Source: an uncultured Eubacteriales bacterium
Lineage (GTDB): Bacteria > Bacillota > Clostridia > Christensenellales > UBA1242
Direction: 5' to 3'
Assembly: GCA_948695535.1 (NCBI GenBank)
Contig: CAPRTS010000004.1
Coordinates: forward strand, 46,538-110,537
Length of the DNA: 64,000 bases
Shown here: positions 16,013 to 23,416 of the stretch, piece after piece
How positions within the stretch are numbered: the stretch's first letter is position 1
Layout of the letters: the number at the start of each line of letters is the position of its first letter
Position numbers and translations under genes: made by a program
The notes under the pieces: model-generated
Database searches by the model: none
Told to the model about the DNA's origin: nothing
What the model saw: only the letters and a program-made list of their open reading frames with translations

Positions 16013-16752
16013 CCCCGCCGATGGAAGATAAAGTTATAGACTTGGTAATTAAAGCCAAGCATGGTGACAAAGATGCCAAGCAACAGTTGGTGTTGCAAAA
16101 CAGCCCCTTGATTAAGTCCTTATTAAAACGCTACATCGGTAAAGGGGTAGAGTACGATGATTTATACCAACTAGGTTGTTTGGGCTTTGTTAAAGCAATT
16201 AATAAGTTTGACCCACAGTACAAAGTCAAATTTACCACGTACGCTACGCCGTTAATTATAGGCGAAATTAAACGTTTTTTGCGCGATGATGGTACGATTA
16301 AAGTTAGTCGTTCGGTTAAAACGCTGTATGTCAAAATTAAAAAGTTTTTGGCCGAAAAAAGCGGCGACCCGGTGCCACCAACTGTGGAGGTGATGGCAAC
16401 AGAATTCGGGGTCAGTAAAGAAGATATAATTTTCGCAATGGAGGCGTCGCACATGCCATTGCCCTTGTTTAACAATGCTGAAAATGACGATGGCGAAGAA
16501 GCGTTAAGTTTGGGTGAGAAAATTGTGGCTGCGGATGACAGCCACTATGTTGACAACTTAATGATTAAAGATCTGTTAAGCAAATTACCTAATCGGGAAC
16601 GCAAGGTTATTTTGTTGCGGTATTATCGCAATGCCACACAAAGCGAAGTGGCTCGGCAGTTGAATTTATCGCAAGTACAAGTCAGTCGAATTGAACAAAA
16701 GGTTTTACGGACGATGCGGGACTATTTTAATGCTGATGAACACGTTATTTAA
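16009..16752 (+). CDS. sigF: RNA polymerase sigma factor sigma-F
   Basis: 247 residues. Region 2 (YDDLYQLGCLGFVKAINKFD, KFTTYATPLIIGEIKRFLRD), region 3 (TIKVSRSVKTLYVKI) and region 4 (LPNRERKVILLRYYRN...QSEVARQLNLSQVQVSRIEQK) are all present, and the length fits sigma-F/G. It directs early forespore transcription. The operon context makes sigma-F, not sigma-G, the better call. The ATG overlaps spoIIAB by 4 nt; a second ATG lies 12 nt in. Confidence 0.92.
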   Translation: MTPPMEDKVIDLVIKAKHGDKDAKQQLVLQNSPLIKSLLKRYIGKGVEYDDLYQLGCLGFVKAINKFDPQYKVKFTTYATPLIIGEIKRFLRDDGTIKVSRSVKTLYVKIKKFLAEKSGDPVPPTVEVMATEFGVSKEDIIFAMEASHMPLPLFNNAENDDGEEALSLGEKIVAADDSHYVDNLMIKDLLSKLPNRERKVILLRYYRNATQSEVARQLNLSQVQVSRIEQKVLRTMRDYFNADEHVI

Positions 16753-16766
16753 TTGATAATTAGTGA

Positions 16767-16795
16767 TTGACAAATTGGTTGATCTATTTTAATAT
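16767..16795 (+). promoter_or_regulatory. Leaderless promoter of rplU-rpmA
   Basis: TTGACA (16767-16772), 17-nt spacer, TAATAT (16790-16795), then 7 nt and the ATG of rplU at 16803. Confidence 0.7.
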
Positions 16796-16802
16796 TGTTG
16801 TT

Positions 16803-17093
16803 ATGAATGCAATTATTATGCAAGGTGGCAAGCAATATACCGTCAAAAAAGGTGACGAAGTTATTGTCGAAAAAATTGACGCGGATATCGGTGCCAAAAT
16901 CACCGTCCCGACTGTTATGACTTTTGATAATGGTAAAATTGATACTAAGCCCGGAAAAATTGATGCCACCATCGTGGAACACGGTAAAGGTGAAAAGATT
17001 AACGGTTTCAAGTATAAGCCTAAAAATAACGTGCGTAAAAAATTTGGACACCGACAACCCTATACCAAAATTAAAATCGGAGGTAATAACTAA
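16803..17093 (+). CDS. rplU: 50S ribosomal protein L21
   Basis: 96 residues (usual about 103). N-terminal NAIIMQGGKQYTVKKGDEV and C-terminal GFKYKPKNNVRKKFGHRQPY are diagnostic. I start at the ATG at 16803, which matches the family N-terminus and sits 7 nt after the -10 box. L27 follows 2 nt after the stop; the cysteine protease gene (prp/ysxB) that normally lies between L21 and L27 in Firmicutes is missing. Confidence 0.95.
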   Translation: MNAIIMQGGKQYTVKKGDEVIVEKIDADIGAKITVPTVMTFDNGKIDTKPGKIDATIVEHGKGEKINGFKYKPKNNVRKKFGHRQPYTKIKIGGNN

Positions 17094-17095
17094 CC

Positions 17096-17344
17096 ATGGC
17101 ACATCACAAAGGTGGCGGTTCAACTGCTAACGGAAGAGATAGTAATGCTAAACGCTTGGGCGTAAAATTGGCCGACGGACAACACGCGAAGGCCGGCGCG
17201 ATTATTGTGCGTCAACGTGGTACCGACGTTAAGCCGGGTGAAAATGTCGGTTGTGGTCACGACCATACTTTGTTCGCTTTGAAAGAAGGTACAGTACATT
17301 TTACGCGTAAAGCGAACGACAAAAAGTTTTGTTCAGTAGAATAA
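17096..17344 (+). CDS. rpmA: 50S ribosomal protein L27, without the Firmicutes N-terminal extension
   Basis: 82 residues. The N-terminus is MAHHKGGGSTANGRDSNAKR, beginning exactly where mature L27 begins; the roughly nine-residue extension ending in FF that most Firmicutes carry and that Prp removes is absent. The rest (GAIIVRQRGTDVKPGENVGCG, DHTLFALKEG) is typical. GGAGGT lies 12 nt upstream. Loss of the extension fits the absence of prp from the operon. Confidence 0.96.
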   Translation: MAHHKGGGSTANGRDSNAKRLGVKLADGQHAKAGAIIVRQRGTDVKPGENVGCGHDHTLFALKEGTVHFTRKANDKKFCSVE

Positions 17345-17372
17345 TCAATCACTAGCAACCATATAGATTGCT

Positions 17373-17747
17373 ATGGTTAAAAGTGTTTTTAAAGGAGTAA
17401 TGTACGCAGTCATCAGTACCTTACTCTTTGTTTTATTATTTGCCTTGATAATTAAGTGGGCAAATTTGGGTAACGTAGTTATTAGACCCGTAATGCAAGT
17501 AGTTAAGGTTTTAGGTATCTTTTTAGGGGTGGCGATTGCGTTACGTAAAGCCAAGAGTAAAGGTTGGTTGTGTGGTGGCTTAGTTGGCATTTTATACATG
17601 GTGTTTACTTGCTTAATATTTTCGCTACTGGACGGAAATTTTCAAATCGGCTTTGGCGCTTTAAGTGATTTGTTGTTCCAAACCTTAGTCGGTGTAGTAT
17701 CAGCTGTAATTTTACGCATGCGAAATAAAGATGTAGAAGTGGCGTAA
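17373..17747 (+). CDS. TIGR04086/YrzE-like membrane protein
   Basis: 124 residues with four membrane helices in two pairs (about 8-28, 42-60, 67-88 and 96-115), a short basic loop LRKAKSKGWL, and a glycine-rich third helix. This matches the TIGR04086 (YrzE) family of clostridial membrane proteins of unknown function. No Shine-Dalgarno; AACCAT (17357-17362) can pair with ATGGTT covering the start codon, and a TATAGA box lies 5 nt before the ATG. Probably leaderless. Confidence 0.65.
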   Translation: MVKSVFKGVMYAVISTLLFVLLFALIIKWANLGNVVIRPVMQVVKVLGIFLGVAIALRKAKSKGWLCGGLVGILYMVFTCLIFSLLDGNFQIGFGALSDLLFQTLVGVVSAVILRMRNKDVEVA

Positions 17748-17766
17748 AGTATGTTATAATTATACT

Positions 17767-19851
17767 GTGGATAAATTTTTAGTAATTGATGGCAACAGTT
17801 TACTGAATCGTGCTTACTATGCTTTTGGTGGGCGGGGTGAAATTGGGGAGTTGAGTTTCGGTGGTATGCCAACTAACGCGGTGTATGGCTTCTTGAACAT
17901 GATGATCCGGGCGGCTACCGATTTGCAAGTCAGTCACATCTGTGTGGCTTTTGATATGCGGGCTAAAACTTTCCGTCACCAAATGTTCGCGGGCTATAAA
18001 GCCAATCGGCATAAAATGCCCGAAGATTTGGCTTTGCAGTTTGATCAATTAAAAGATATTTTGCACACGATGCAAATTAAAATTTATCAATGTGAAGGTT
18101 ACGAAGGTGACGATATTGTTGGTACCATTGCGAAACGGGTGACCGACTTAACGGTGATTAACTTAACCGCGGACCGTGACGGTTTGCAATTGGTGTCACC
18201 GAATGTGGAATTACATTTAACCAAGACGGGGGTAACTAACTTAGATGTTTGGACAGAAAATCGCGTCAAGAAAGTATATGGCGTGACTCCTAAGCAAATG
18301 ATTGACGTTAAGGCTTTGATGGGTGATAAAAGTGATAATATACCCGGAGCGCCAGGCGTAGGTGAGAAAACTGCTTTGGCCTTAATACAACGTTATGGCA
18401 GTGTCGAAAGTGTAATTGCTGCCCAAGCCAACAAGAAGGTAAACGATAACGCGGCACTGGTAGAATTGTCAAAAAAATTAGCAACTATTAATTGCGAAGT
18501 ACCAATTAAATTTTTAATTGATGATTGTCGATTTATATTTCCGTTTCCCGACGCTGTTAAAACCAAGTTTGAACAATACGGGTTTAAGAGTCTCCTGCGA
18601 CGCAATATTTGGCAAAATGGTGTGACTCCCGAAAAACCCTTGGCGGGTGTCTTCGAGGGGGTTCCGGACGAAAGTAAAACTATTGACCGCGACGTGACCC
18701 CGATTCTGCAAACCATGTCAAATAATGGACTGAAAGTTGATGTTGCGGCATTGACGGTTTTAGGGGATCGTTTAGCAACCGAAATTAAGGCATTGGAAAC
18801 ACGTATTTACGCTTTGGTTGGTGAACCGTTTAACATTAAATCACCGCAGGAATTAAGTGAAGTGCTGCAAAAAAAATTGGGTGTCAACTTAACAAAGAAA
18901 ACCAAGACTGGCTTTTCAACTGATGAGGAAGTGCTGACTAAATTAGCACCGACTGTACCATTGGCGGCCGAAGTGTTGGCTTACCGTGGTAAGCATAAAT
19001 TGTATTCGACTTACGTCCGTGGTTATGGCAACGCGGTGGACTTAGAAGGTTTAATCCATACCACTTTTAATATTGACCGCACGGCCACGGGGCGTTTGTC
19101 ATCCAGCGAACCAAACCTGCAAAACATTCCCCAACGCAGTGCGGGTAGTGCCGAGTTCCGTAAAATGTTTGTGTCCCGTTTCCCGCAAGGTAAAATGGTA
19201 TCAGCAGACTACTCGCAAATCGAATTACGCTTGCTAGCGGCTTTGTCGGGTGAACAGAGCCTGATTGACGCTTTTAATAATGGGGCAGATATTCACCGGC
19301 AAACAGCCACAATTATGTTTGGTGACCCCGAACGGCGCCGTGATGCCAAGGCGGTTAATTTTGGGATTATTTACGGAATTTCATCGTTCGGTTTAGCGAA
19401 AGATTTGAACTGTTCGTTCCGCGAAGCCGCTGCCGTCATTAACAATTATTTTACAACATTTCCGAAAATTAAAGAGTTCCTGGATAACTGCGTGGATTCC
19501 GCCAAGAAAAATGGTTACGCAGCGACGCTGTTTGGCCGCCGTCGTTATATCCCCGAATTGTACGCCAATAATAATAACGTAGTAGCGTTCGCAACGCGGG
19601 CGGCAATGAACATGCCAATGCAAGGTACCGCCGCCGACATTATTAAAAAGGCGATGATTAAAATTGACACCGAATTCAAAGCACGTGGCTTGAAAAGTTT
19701 AATGGTGCTACAAATACACGACGAACTGGTTTTCGACTGCGTACCCGAAGAAGTCGACATTGTCTGCGAGATCGCTAAGCGACAAATGGAAAGTGTGGTA
19801 GAACTGTCCGTTAAGTTGGACGTAAACATTACCGTTGACGATACGTTATGA
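17767..19851 (+). CDS. polA: DNA polymerase I, compact form without a 3'-5' exonuclease domain
   Basis: 694 residues (usual about 880). The 5' nuclease domain covers about 1-290 (LVIDGNSLLNRAYYAF, CEGYEGDDIVGTIAK, ADRDGLQLV, MGDKSDNIPGAPGVGEKTA). The polymerase domain starts almost at once (about 300): motif A MVSADYSQIELRLLA, motif B RRDAKAVNFGIIYGIS and motif C LQIHDELVFD. The roughly 200-residue exonuclease-fold module normally between them is missing. Start is GTG, 6 nt after an extended -10 box (TG-T-TATAAT, 17755-17760), giving a leaderless mRNA. The 3' end overlaps pgsA by 6 bp. Confidence 0.93.
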   Translation: MDKFLVIDGNSLLNRAYYAFGGRGEIGELSFGGMPTNAVYGFLNMMIRAATDLQVSHICVAFDMRAKTFRHQMFAGYKANRHKMPEDLALQFDQLKDILHTMQIKIYQCEGYEGDDIVGTIAKRVTDLTVINLTADRDGLQLVSPNVELHLTKTGVTNLDVWTENRVKKVYGVTPKQMIDVKALMGDKSDNIPGAPGVGEKTALALIQRYGSVESVIAAQANKKVNDNAALVELSKKLATINCEVPIKFLIDDCRFIFPFPDAVKTKFEQYGFKSLLRRNIWQNGVTPEKPLAGVFEGVPDESKTIDRDVTPILQTMSNNGLKVDVAALTVLGDRLATEIKALETRIYALVGEPFNIKSPQELSEVLQKKLGVNLTKKTKTGFSTDEEVLTKLAPTVPLAAEVLAYRGKHKLYSTYVRGYGNAVDLEGLIHTTFNIDRTATGRLSSSEPNLQNIPQRSAGSAEFRKMFVSRFPQGKMVSADYSQIELRLLAALSGEQSLIDAFNNGADIHRQTATIMFGDPERRRDAKAVNFGIIYGISSFGLAKDLNCSFREAAAVINNYFTTFPKIKEFLDNCVDSAKKNGYAATLFGRRRYIPELYANNNNVVAFATRAAMNMPMQGTAADIIKKAMIKIDTEFKARGLKSLMVLQIHDELVFDCVPEEVDIVCEIAKRQMESVVELSVKLDVNITVDDTL

Positions 19852-20418
19852 CGCCAAGACTTTGCGGTTTTGGATTAGGTACACCAACCCCGACAGTAAA
19901 CAACAAACAGTTTGCAAGCCGATTAAGACGTAGCCAATGATTTGCAAGACCAACAGCCAACTAAGGTCGGCCGGTAAGCACGGTAACAGCATTAACCATG
20001 GTACAGCGATAAAAGCAATCGTGGTTTTAATTTTACCAAACATGTTGGCGGCCATGATTGTGCCCTTGGTGGCGGCTAACATGCGTAGGCAGTCAATGGC
20101 GAAATCGCGAATCAAATTGATAAAGTAAATAATTACGCATGCCCATAACGGTAAAATGTCACTAACCACGATTAGGAACAAACCCGTATAGTACAACATC
20201 TTGTCGGCGATGGGGTCTAACATTTTGCCGACGTTGCTGACAACATTGTGTTTGCGGGCTAAATGACCGTCTAGGAAATCAGTAACGGCCGCAACGATAT
20301 AAATTGTAATTGCTATGATTTTGCTGTACGGGACTAAATCGACCAGATAGAATAAGTAAATTAATGGTAATAATAAAATACGGACAGCAGTAATGATGTT
20401 GGGAATATGTTTTGACAT
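19846..20418 (-). CDS. pgsA: CDP-diacylglycerol-glycerol-3-phosphate 3-phosphatidyltransferase
   Basis: 190 residues with about five membrane helices. The CDP-alcohol phosphotransferase motif is complete: DFLDGHLARKHN...G(KML)D...D (DG-x2-AR-x8-G-x3-D-x3-D). It makes phosphatidylglycerol phosphate in the membrane. N-terminal HIPNIITAVRILLLPLIYLF is typical. I start at the ATG at 20418 because GAGGTG precedes it; a GTG two codons upstream is less likely. The -35 box of the divergent rny promoter lies over its first codons. Confidence 0.93.
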   Translation of the reverse strand: MSKHIPNIITAVRILLLPLIYLFYLVDLVPYSKIIAITIYIVAAVTDFLDGHLARKHNVVSNVGKMLDPIADKMLYYTGLFLIVVSDILPLWACVIIYFINLIRDFAIDCLRMLAATKGTIMAANMFGKIKTTIAFIAVPWLMLLPCLPADLSWLLVLQIIGYVLIGLQTVCCLLSGLVYLIQNRKVLAS

Positions 20419-20440
20419 GGTCACCTCAAAAGAGTATAAT
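20412..20440 (+). promoter_or_regulatory. Consensus sigma-A promoter of rny
   Basis: Perfect TTGACA (20412-20417), 17-nt spacer and perfect TATAAT (20435-20440). The -35 box overlaps the first codons of pgsA on the other strand. A leader of about 30 nt with AAAGGAGA follows. Confidence 0.85.
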
Positions 20441-20476
20441 CAAATATACTTATTAAAGTAAAGGAGAAAATTAACG

Positions 20477-22039
20477 ATGAATGTAGGTGTAGCGATTACC
20501 CTCATTATCGTGGCTCTGGTTGTAGGTCTTGGGTTAGGCTACTTGTGTTGCTGGTTCTTTCAATCCAAGGCGATGAAAAAAAATCGTCAAGCCGCCAGCG
20601 AACTGGCGAAAAAGGCCATTAACGAAGCCGCCACGATAAAACAGAAAACCTTGTTGGACGCGCAACAAGAAGTCCACCAACTGCGCGTGGAATGCGATAA
20701 CGAAATCCGCGAGCGTCGTGCGGAAATTCAACGTATGGAGTCCCGTATCTTAACGCGGGAAGAGCAACTGGGCAAACGGGAAGAAAATTTGGAGAACAAG
20801 GAACTGGCCTTGGAAAATACGCGTGCGCAAATTGAGAACACTAAGCGCCAAGTCGAAAGCAACTTGCAGGCTGCCCAGAAGAAAAAAGAAGAGGCCGTGA
20901 CTAAATTGGAAACGCTGTCGGGATTGACCAAGGCCGAGGCCAAGAAACTGATTATCGACAACTTGACCGAAGAAGCCAAAGCCGACGCCGTCAAAACGAT
21001 TCGCGAAATCGAAGAAGACGCCAAAGAAAACGCCGACCAAAAGGCGCGCGAAGTGATTACCAACGCGGTGCAACGGCTGTCAACCGAAGTCAGCAACGAA
21101 ATTATGACTTCGACCGTCAATATTTCGGGCGACGAAATTAAAGGCCGTTTGATTGGTAAAGAAGGTCGCAATATCCGTGCCATTGAGGCCGCGACCGGTG
21201 TGGACTTGATTATCGACGATACGCCCGACGTGATTACCGTTTCGTCGTTCGACCCGTACCGTCGCGAAATTGCACGACTGGCACTGGAAAAACTGATTAT
21301 GGACGGCCGTGTCAATCCCGCCCGTATTGAAGAAATCGTCGAGCGCACTAAAAAAGAATTGGAGCAGAACTGCCGTAACGTCGGCGAACACGCGGCCTAT
21401 GACGCGCGCGTTAACGGTTTGCCCAGTGAAATCATCAAACATTTGGGGCGCTTAAAGTTCCGTTACAGTTACGGCCAAAACGTGTTAAAACACAGCGTCG
21501 AAGTGTCGCAACTGGCCGGACTGCTGGCGATTGAATTGGGTGCCAACGAACAAGTCTGCCGTCGCGCGGGCTTACTGCACGACATTGGTAAGGCCACCGA
21601 CCACGAAGTTGACGGCACGCACGTTTCGATTGGTGTCGATTTGGCGCGCCGTTGCAAAGAAAGTGACGCCGTGATTCACTGTATCGAGGCTCACCATTTC
21701 GACGTGCCGTTCAAGTCGTTGGAAGCCGTCATTGTCCAAGTTGCCGACGCGATCAGTGCTTCGCGTCCGGGTGCGCGCCGTGAGAATTTGGAAAACTATA
21801 TTAAACGCCTGCACGATTTGGAAGATATTTGCCAGTCTAAAACCGGCGTGGATAAATGTTACGCGATTTCGGCCGGCCGGGAAGTGCGCGTGATCGTTAA
21901 GCCCGACCAAGTCTCCGACAGCCAAGCCCTGTTCATGGCGAAAGACATTGCCAAAGAAATTGAAAGCAAACTGCAATACCCGGGTCAAATCAAAGTCAAC
22001 GTGATCCGGGAAACCCGCGCCACGGAACTGGCCAAATAA
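20477..22039 (+). CDS. rny: Ribonuclease Y
   Basis: 520 residues, full length. N-terminal membrane helix (about 5-28), long charged coiled coil (about 40-200, very rich in Glu, Lys, Gln), KH domain (GRLIGKEGRNIRAIEAATGV) and HD domain (LLHDIGKATDHEVDGTH). RNase Y is the membrane-bound endonuclease that starts mRNA decay in Firmicutes. Strong promoter, AAAGGAGA and a terminator mark it as a single-gene unit. The GC content is visibly higher than in its neighbours. Confidence 0.97.
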   Translation: MNVGVAITLIIVALVVGLGLGYLCCWFFQSKAMKKNRQAASELAKKAINEAATIKQKTLLDAQQEVHQLRVECDNEIRERRAEIQRMESRILTREEQLGKREENLENKELALENTRAQIENTKRQVESNLQAAQKKKEEAVTKLETLSGLTKAEAKKLIIDNLTEEAKADAVKTIREIEEDAKENADQKAREVITNAVQRLSTEVSNEIMTSTVNISGDEIKGRLIGKEGRNIRAIEAATGVDLIIDDTPDVITVSSFDPYRREIARLALEKLIMDGRVNPARIEEIVERTKKELEQNCRNVGEHAAYDARVNGLPSEIIKHLGRLKFRYSYGQNVLKHSVEVSQLAGLLAIELGANEQVCRRAGLLHDIGKATDHEVDGTHVSIGVDLARRCKESDAVIHCIEAHHFDVPFKSLEAVIVQVADAISASRPGARRENLENYIKRLHDLEDICQSKTGVDKCYAISAGREVRVIVKPDQVSDSQALFMAKDIAKEIESKLQYPGQIKVNVIRETRATELAK

Positions 22040-22061
22040 CGGGGCAGGATTAACGCATTAA

Positions 22062-22088
22062 AAAAGACCGTCGTCGTGGCGGTCTTTT
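22062..22088. terminator. Bidirectional terminator between rny and rpsU
   Basis: AAAAGACCG (22062-22070) pairs perfectly with CGGTCTTTT (22080-22088) around a 9-nt loop; A- and T-runs on the two sides allow it to work for both convergent genes. Confidence 0.85.
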
Positions 22089-22108
22089 CGTTTGGTGTAG
22101 TATCGTGC

Positions 22109-22309
22109 TTAGTACGCGGATTTGCCACGCGCTTCTTTGCGGGCGCGCTTGCGGGCGTTTTCGCTTTTTAATTTGCGGGCGACACTGGGCTTGACGTATT
22201 CTTCTTTGCGTTTCATGTCCGCCATAATGCCGTCTTTTTGGACTTTGCGTTTGAAGCGTTTTAACGCGTTTTCCAAACTTTCGTTTTCACCGACGATGAC
22301 TTGGCTCAC
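22109..22309 (-). CDS. rpsU: 30S ribosomal protein S21
   Basis: 66 residues; GENESLENALKRFKRKVQKD and the basic tail KSENARKRARKEARGK are diagnostic of bS21. GTG start with GGGGTGAG upstream. Convergent with rny and divergent from mtaB. Confidence 0.95.
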   Translation of the reverse strand: MSQVIVGENESLENALKRFKRKVQKDGIMADMKRKEEYVKPSVARKLKSENARKRARKEARGKSAY

Positions 22310-22357
22310 TTTTTCTCACCCCGCTTTTAATTTACAATATTTCTAAAATAGCGTATC

Positions 22358-23371
22358 ATGGGACAGAAGTCAATGGTTTATTTAGTTACTTACGGTTGCA
22401 AAGTTAATTACTGGGAAAGCGAAGCCGTCGCGACGCTACTCGACCGCGTGGGCGTCGCTAACCAGATGTTAAACGACGGGGCGATTGCGCGCGTGCCGGA
22501 CGGCGACGTTTTCGTCGTTAATTCGTGCGCGGTGACCAGTATGGCCGAAAAAAAATCGCGCTACGGCATCGCCAAGATTAAAAAGTACCACCCGCACGCG
22601 CTTATCGTCACCATGGGTTGTGCACTGGGACGTAAATCGCCAGAACAAGTCGCCACCGCAGTGTGTGCCGGTTTGGCGGGGGACGGTGTTGACCGTGACG
22701 TCGGGGCGCCAACCACCGTGCAACACCGGCGCGAAAAGGCCTTTATCAAGGTGCAAGACGGCTGTCGCAACTTTTGTAATTACTGTATCATTCCGTACCG
22801 CCGTAACACGCTTGGCCACCGGACGCCGGCCGACGTGGTGGCGGAAATTAACGCCCAAGGGGCGCACGTGACGGAAATCGTGCTGTGCGGGATTAACCTG
22901 TGTTATTACCCCAATTTTGCGGAATTGTGCCGGGCGGTGGACGCGTGCGGTCGCGCGTGGCGGATCAGCAGTTTAGAACCGCCCCTGATCACCCCGGAAC
23001 TGATCGCTACTTGGCGCGCGTGTCGCCATTTCGTGCCGGCGTTCCACATTTGTTTGCAAGCCGGCGACGACGGGGTACTGCGGGACATGAACCGCCATTA
23101 TACCACCGCCGATTACGCCCGGATTATTGACGCTTTGCGCACCGCGTTCCCGGACGGCTCCTTCGCCACCGACGTGATTGTCGGCTATCCTACCGAAACT
23201 GATGACGCGTTTGAACGTACTTATCAATTCTTGCAAAATCTGCGTTTGGACAAATTGCATATCTTTCCGTTTTCGCCCCGCGCCGGCACGCCGGCCGCCC
23301 AATTAAAACCACTGACCAACGCGGTGGTGACCGCCCGCGTCGCACGCCTTGACGAACTTAATCACCGGTAA
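22358..23371 (+). CDS. mtaB: MtaB-like tRNA methylthiotransferase, lacking TRAM
   Basis: 337 residues (usual about 430). The N-terminal UPF0004 cysteines are in VTYGCKVNYWES, VVNSCAVT and MGCALG; the radical SAM motif is GCRNFCNYCIIPYRR. GHRTPADVVAEI, HICLQAGDDGVLRDMNRHY and TDVIVGYPTETDDAFERT fit the MtaB/MiaB group; TYGCKVN favours MtaB, which makes ms2t6A37 in tRNA. The protein stops near residue 337 without the C-terminal RNA-binding TRAM domain, so RNA binding must rely on other surfaces. TAAAAT sits 8 nt before the ATG at 22358. Confidence 0.85.
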   Translation: MGQKSMVYLVTYGCKVNYWESEAVATLLDRVGVANQMLNDGAIARVPDGDVFVVNSCAVTSMAEKKSRYGIAKIKKYHPHALIVTMGCALGRKSPEQVATAVCAGLAGDGVDRDVGAPTTVQHRREKAFIKVQDGCRNFCNYCIIPYRRNTLGHRTPADVVAEINAQGAHVTEIVLCGINLCYYPNFAELCRAVDACGRAWRISSLEPPLITPELIATWRACRHFVPAFHICLQAGDDGVLRDMNRHYTTADYARIIDALRTAFPDGSFATDVIVGYPTETDDAFERTYQFLQNLRLDKLHIFPFSPRAGTPAAQLKPLTNAVVTARVARLDELNHR

Positions 23372-23416
23372 AATCATTTTACATTTTTTTGGCAATGTGA
23401 TAAATAATATCTGTAT

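Noticed and set aside
17353..17378. RNA switch over the start codon of the 17373 gene
   Set aside because: The two alternative 6-bp stems are short and the transcript probably starts at the ATG, so the upstream arm would not be transcribed.
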